A program made the position numbers and the translations under genes. This document shows, piece after piece, positions 5,980-8,285 of a DNA stretch of 8,285 bases. Origin of the DNA: Bacillota bacterium (GTDB lineage: Bacteria; Bacillota; Syntrophomonadia; Syntrophomonadales; Syntrophomonadaceae); NCBI GenBank assembly GCA_017861475.1, contig JAGFXV010000046.1:1-8285 (forward strand), in the 5' to 3' direction. How positions within the stretch are numbered: the first letter of the stretch is position 1; each line of letters opens with the position of its first letter. The notes beneath the pieces were generated by a model. The model worked only from the letters and a program-made list of their open reading frames with translations. It searched no databases and was not told where the DNA came from.

Positions 5980-7170
5980 ATGAGTATGTCACAATACTTT
6001 GCCTTTGAATATCGCGGATTGTTGGATGTCGGCGCCGGCAGCATAAGCCAGATCGGATGCCGCTTTGAAAATATGGGCGCACGCCGCATCGGCATTATCA
6101 CCGACAAAGGGCTGGTGGATGCAGGCGTTGTAGATATGGTCAAGGACGTGCTGGATGCCCAGCGTTTTCCGGTGGTAGCCGGTGTTTATGACAAAATCGA
6201 GGTAGACGCCAAGTCATCCATCATCAATGACTGTATCCGCTGGTGCGGGGAAATGGGTGTGGAAGGTCTGCTGGCAGTCGGCGGCGGCAGCGTTATGGAC
6301 TCGGTAAAAGCCGTCAAAACCATGATGGCTTTTGGTGTTCGTGATGTCACTGAAATCATGCGCGGCACGGCCGGGTCGCATATCGGTCTGAAAGTTCGTC
6401 CCATCACCTTCCCGCATATTGCAGTCCCCACCACTGCAGGCACCGGTGCCGAATCTTCTCCGGTAGCGGTGGTACTGATTGAAGAAAGCGATCTGAAGGG
6501 CTCCATCATGCATCCTGATCTGCCAGCCAATGTTGCGGTATTAGATCCGACGGTTACCTACTCACTGCCGCCGCGTCTGACCGCCGAAACCGGTTGTGAT
6601 GCCTTAAGTCATTGCATGGAAGCCTACTTCTGCATGAACTCAAATTCCATTTCCGATGCGCTGGCACTGCATGCCGTCAGACTGATCAAGAAGTATTTGC
6701 CCATCGTCATTCAGAATGGAAGAAACGTAGAAGCCCGTACGCAGATGCTGATTGCCAGCAACATGGCTATGCAGGCTTATTCCATGGCCGCTACCTCGGC
6801 ACCCATTCATAATTGCTCACATGCCATCGGTGCCAAACTGCATATCTCCCATGGTCTGGCCAACGGCGTGCTGATGTCCACGGTTATGAAAGTGCTGGCT
6901 CCTTTCTATGCCATGCGTATTACTGATTTTGCTGAAGCCTTTGGCATAAAGACAGAAGGCGTGGCTCCGATTGATATCACCTATGCAACCGTGGAAGCCC
7001 TTGAAAACTTCAAAAAAGAGTGTGGCATTCCGGCTTGCTTTGCCCAGAGCCTCAACGCGGAAGACAAGGAAGACCTGCGCATCCGTATCAAAGCTGACAT
7101 TGCCGGATTTACCTTCCCGCTGCCGATGGAAGCCATCGATGCCATTATGGCCTTGTCTTTCGTACAATAA
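5980..7170 (+). CDS. Iron-type (group III) NAD-dependent alcohol dehydrogenase
   Basis: A 396-residue protein, the usual length of the Fe-ADH family, interconverting an alcohol and an aldehyde or ketone with NAD(H). The N-terminal dinucleotide domain carries GGGSVMDSVK (101-110). The glycine-rich segment AVPTTAGTGAESSP (148-161) follows. The metal ligands appear complete: D207 and H211 in GCDALSHCMEAYF, H277 in APIHNCSHAIG, and H291 in HISHGLANG. The conserved H281 is also kept. It starts 25 nt after the aldehyde dehydrogenase with AAGGAGG 9 nt before the ATG, so it is the second gene of the sigma-54 operon. The pair would turn an alcohol into its acid with two NADH, or run in reverse at the alcohol step. 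Specificity (ethanol, diols, butanol, aromatic alcohols) is not visible. Confidence 0.95.
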   Translation: MSMSQYFAFEYRGLLDVGAGSISQIGCRFENMGARRIGIITDKGLVDAGVVDMVKDVLDAQRFPVVAGVYDKIEVDAKSSIINDCIRWCGEMGVEGLLAVGGGSVMDSVKAVKTMMAFGVRDVTEIMRGTAGSHIGLKVRPITFPHIAVPTTAGTGAESSPVAVVLIEESDLKGSIMHPDLPANVAVLDPTVTYSLPPRLTAETGCDALSHCMEAYFCMNSNSISDALALHAVRLIKKYLPIVIQNGRNVEARTQMLIASNMAMQAYSMAATSAPIHNCSHAIGAKLHISHGLANGVLMSTVMKVLAPFYAMRITDFAEAFGIKTEGVAPIDITYATVEALENFKKECGIPACFAQSLNAEDKEDLRIRIKADIAGFTFPLPMEAIDAIMALSFVQ

Positions 7171-7197
7171 AGCGGCAGTTTCTTTGTCATGATTTCT

Positions 7198-7231
7198 CTG
7201 GTGCCGGGATTCCATACATCTAAGGCACCAG
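7198..7231 (+). terminator. Inverted repeat after the alcohol dehydrogenase gene, possible transcript end
   Basis: Perfect 8-bp arms CTGGTGCC (7198-7205) and GGCACCAG (7224-7231) with an 18-nt loop, 27 nt after the stop codon. There is no run of U after it on the plus strand, so it is a weak intrinsic terminator. It could protect the mRNA 3' end or act together with the next hairpin. Confidence 0.4.
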
Positions 7232-7239
7232 GAGCACTT

Positions 7240-7280
7240 AAAAAGGGGGTATTCCTCAAATTATTTGAAGAATACCTCCT
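7240..7280 (-). terminator. Intrinsic terminator of the MutS2-like gene
   Basis: On the minus strand, GGTATTC (7276-7270) pairs with GAATACC (7254-7248). The stem is extended by further G-C pairs outside, a TTTGA/TCAAA inner stem (7264-7268 with 7256-7260) and a 3-nt loop. The stem is followed by UUUUU (7244-7240). It lies about 45 nt after the stop codon. On the plus strand the same hairpin lacks a U-tract, but it may still help to stop the alcohol dehydrogenase transcript. Confidence 0.75.
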
Positions 7281-7324
7281 TCAACATATAAAGCATTATT
7301 ACAGTAATTGGACAAGGATTAAAT

Positions 7325-8285
7325 TCATTTTTTTTCATCATCGTGTTTGATGACCAAACCTTCCACGTGATGCTTGCTCATGATCTTTCTTTTTTTGCGG
7401 TCTTCTTTGCTTTCAAAGATAATATCCATATCGTAGTTTTCAGGATACAGGTCTTCCCGGTCTATGTGGAGGGTAAGCCGTTTGTGGTTGATGACGTATT
7501 TTTTGCCCATAACCATCACCACCAGATCGCCCCGGTTATTCTGTTCTTCGCATACGATGCCGGTACGCTGCATAGTGCTGATATAGACTTGATCTCCAAC
7601 CTTCAGATTTTTCTTTACATATTGCCGGCTGCGCTCCCGTTTCTCCTTGGTATGGCTGCGTTCCTCCGTTTGGTATTTTTCCGCCAATCTGCTATTAATA
7701 GCATAATCATCTATGATGTTGTCCACATACTTTTCCTGATCCGCTGCGTAGCTGATCATTTCTCCGTAGGTAAGTTCATGGGCCCGCTCAATGATATGGC
7801 GATCCATCCCCAACCGCAGTGCAATGAGGAAAGCGTTGCTGTCTCCCCAATTGCCGATGTGTAGCTGATAGAGCGGACGAAGGCTGGCAATATCAAAAGC
7901 CATACAGCCATTCTCAAAGCCGGGTGTATTGAGGGCATATTCTTTGATCTCTCCATAATGTGTCGTCGCCACTATAACAGCTCCCCGGCCAAAAACCTCC
8001 TCCAATACAGCAATTGCAAAGCCTCTCCCCTCTCCGGGATCTGTTCCTGCTCCCAGCTCGTCCATGATCACCAGGGTGGAAGCATCGCAGGTCTTTACAA
8101 TCATTTGAATATTTTTCACATGGGATGAAAACGTGCTTAGAGATTGTTCAATACTCTGCCCGTCACCAATATCAGCCAGTATATCGGAGAAAACAGCAAA
8201 CTCACTGCCTGCGGCGGCCGGTACATGCAAACCGCACTGCACCATCAGGGTCAATAAACCGACCGTCTTCAAGGCGACGGTTTTT
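7325..8285 (-). CDS. MutS2-family DNA-binding ATPase lacking the Smr domain (C-terminal part, cut by window edge)
   Basis: The last 319 codons of a MutS-family protein. The frame stays open to the window edge and reads KTVALKTVGLLTLM at its start, the end of the Walker A motif GPNxGGKT, so the TTG at 8272 is not a start. Next come the Walker B segment TLVIMDELGAGTDPGEG, the histidine switch ATTHYGE, and a charged, probably coiled-coil stretch. A small KOW/SH3-like region follows (VGDQVYISTMQRTGIV to VINHKRLTLHI). In typical MutS2 a Smr nuclease domain of about 80 residues follows, but here the protein ends within about 45 residues in a lysine-rich tail. MutS2 acts on branched DNA or collided ribosomes; without Smr it should bind and hydrolyse ATP but not cleave through that domain. 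It is convergent with the dehydrogenase operon and has its own terminator. Confidence 0.88.
   Translation of the reverse strand, partial: KTVALKTVGLLTLMVQCGLHVPAAAGSEFAVFSDILADIGDGQSIEQSLSTFSSHVKNIQMIVKTCDASTLVIMDELGAGTDPGEGRGFAIAVLEEVFGRGAVIVATTHYGEIKEYALNTPGFENGCMAFDIASLRPLYQLHIGNWGDSNAFLIALRLGMDRHIIERAHELTYGEMISYAADQEKYVDNIIDDYAINSRLAEKYQTEERSHTKEKRERSRQYVKKNLKVGDQVYISTMQRTGIVCEEQNNRGDLVVMVMGKKYVINHKRLTLHIDREDLYPENYDMDIIFESKEDRKKRKIMSKHHVEGLVIKHDDEKK

Noticed and set aside
7325..8272. MutS2-like gene starting at the TTG at 8272
   Set aside because: The frame continues to the window edge, and the residues before it (KTVA) are part of the Walker A motif, so this is an internal codon of a longer gene.
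1..8285. Defence system, prophage, insertion sequence or CRISPR array
   Set aside because: No transposase, integrase, spaced repeat array or defence-type domain was seen; the MutS2-like ATPase and the regulators have ordinary chromosomal explanations.

Overview
The window looks like part of the chromosome of an anaerobic, Gram-positive-type bacterium of the Firmicutes (Bacillota). Clostridia or Negativicutes are plausible, but the species cannot be read from the sequence. The reasons are strong AGGAGG-type ribosome binding sites, roughly balanced base composition in genes with AT-rich gaps, a MutS2-like protein, and a sigma-54 activator next to an iron-type alcohol dehydrogenase. There are four complete genes and two cut by the window edges. 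I see no mobile element, CRISPR array, tRNA or rRNA.

Left part (1-1921): a LysN-type PLP aminotransferase (minus strand, cut at the left edge) is divergent from a MocR/PdxR-type regulator, a GntR winged helix fused to an aminotransferase-like domain. The two starts are 105 bp apart. Two good sigma-A-type promoters overlap there face to face, together with direct repeats of TTTGCA..ACAA type. This is the classic arrangement in which a MocR protein controls a neighbouring PLP-related gene and itself. A short convergent gap (1922-2006) holds two operator-like inverted repeats, one a perfect 16-bp palindrome, and no recognisable terminator.

Middle part (2007-7170): an AcoR-like sigma-54 activator (GAF-like sensor, PAS, AAA+, Fis-type HTH) is read leftward. 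Across a 468-bp regulatory gap lies a rightward two-gene operon encoding a non-acylating NAD(P)-dependent aldehyde dehydrogenase and an iron-type alcohol dehydrogenase. A near-consensus -24/-12 promoter at 4257-4272 sits about 170 bp before the first operon gene. The simplest reading is a sensor-regulated unit that interconverts alcohol, aldehyde and carboxylic acid. The actual substrate is unknown.

Right part (7171-8285): a convergent gap with an 8-bp-arm inverted repeat and a good intrinsic terminator for the minus strand. Then comes the C-terminal part of a MutS2-family ATPase that ends without the usual Smr nuclease domain.

The most interesting non-obvious signal is a 12-base motif, TTGCATGAATTT. 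It is shared exactly by the MocR/aminotransferase promoter region and by an inverted repeat just upstream of the sigma-54 promoter. It hints that the MocR protein might also act on the alcohol/aldehyde operon.
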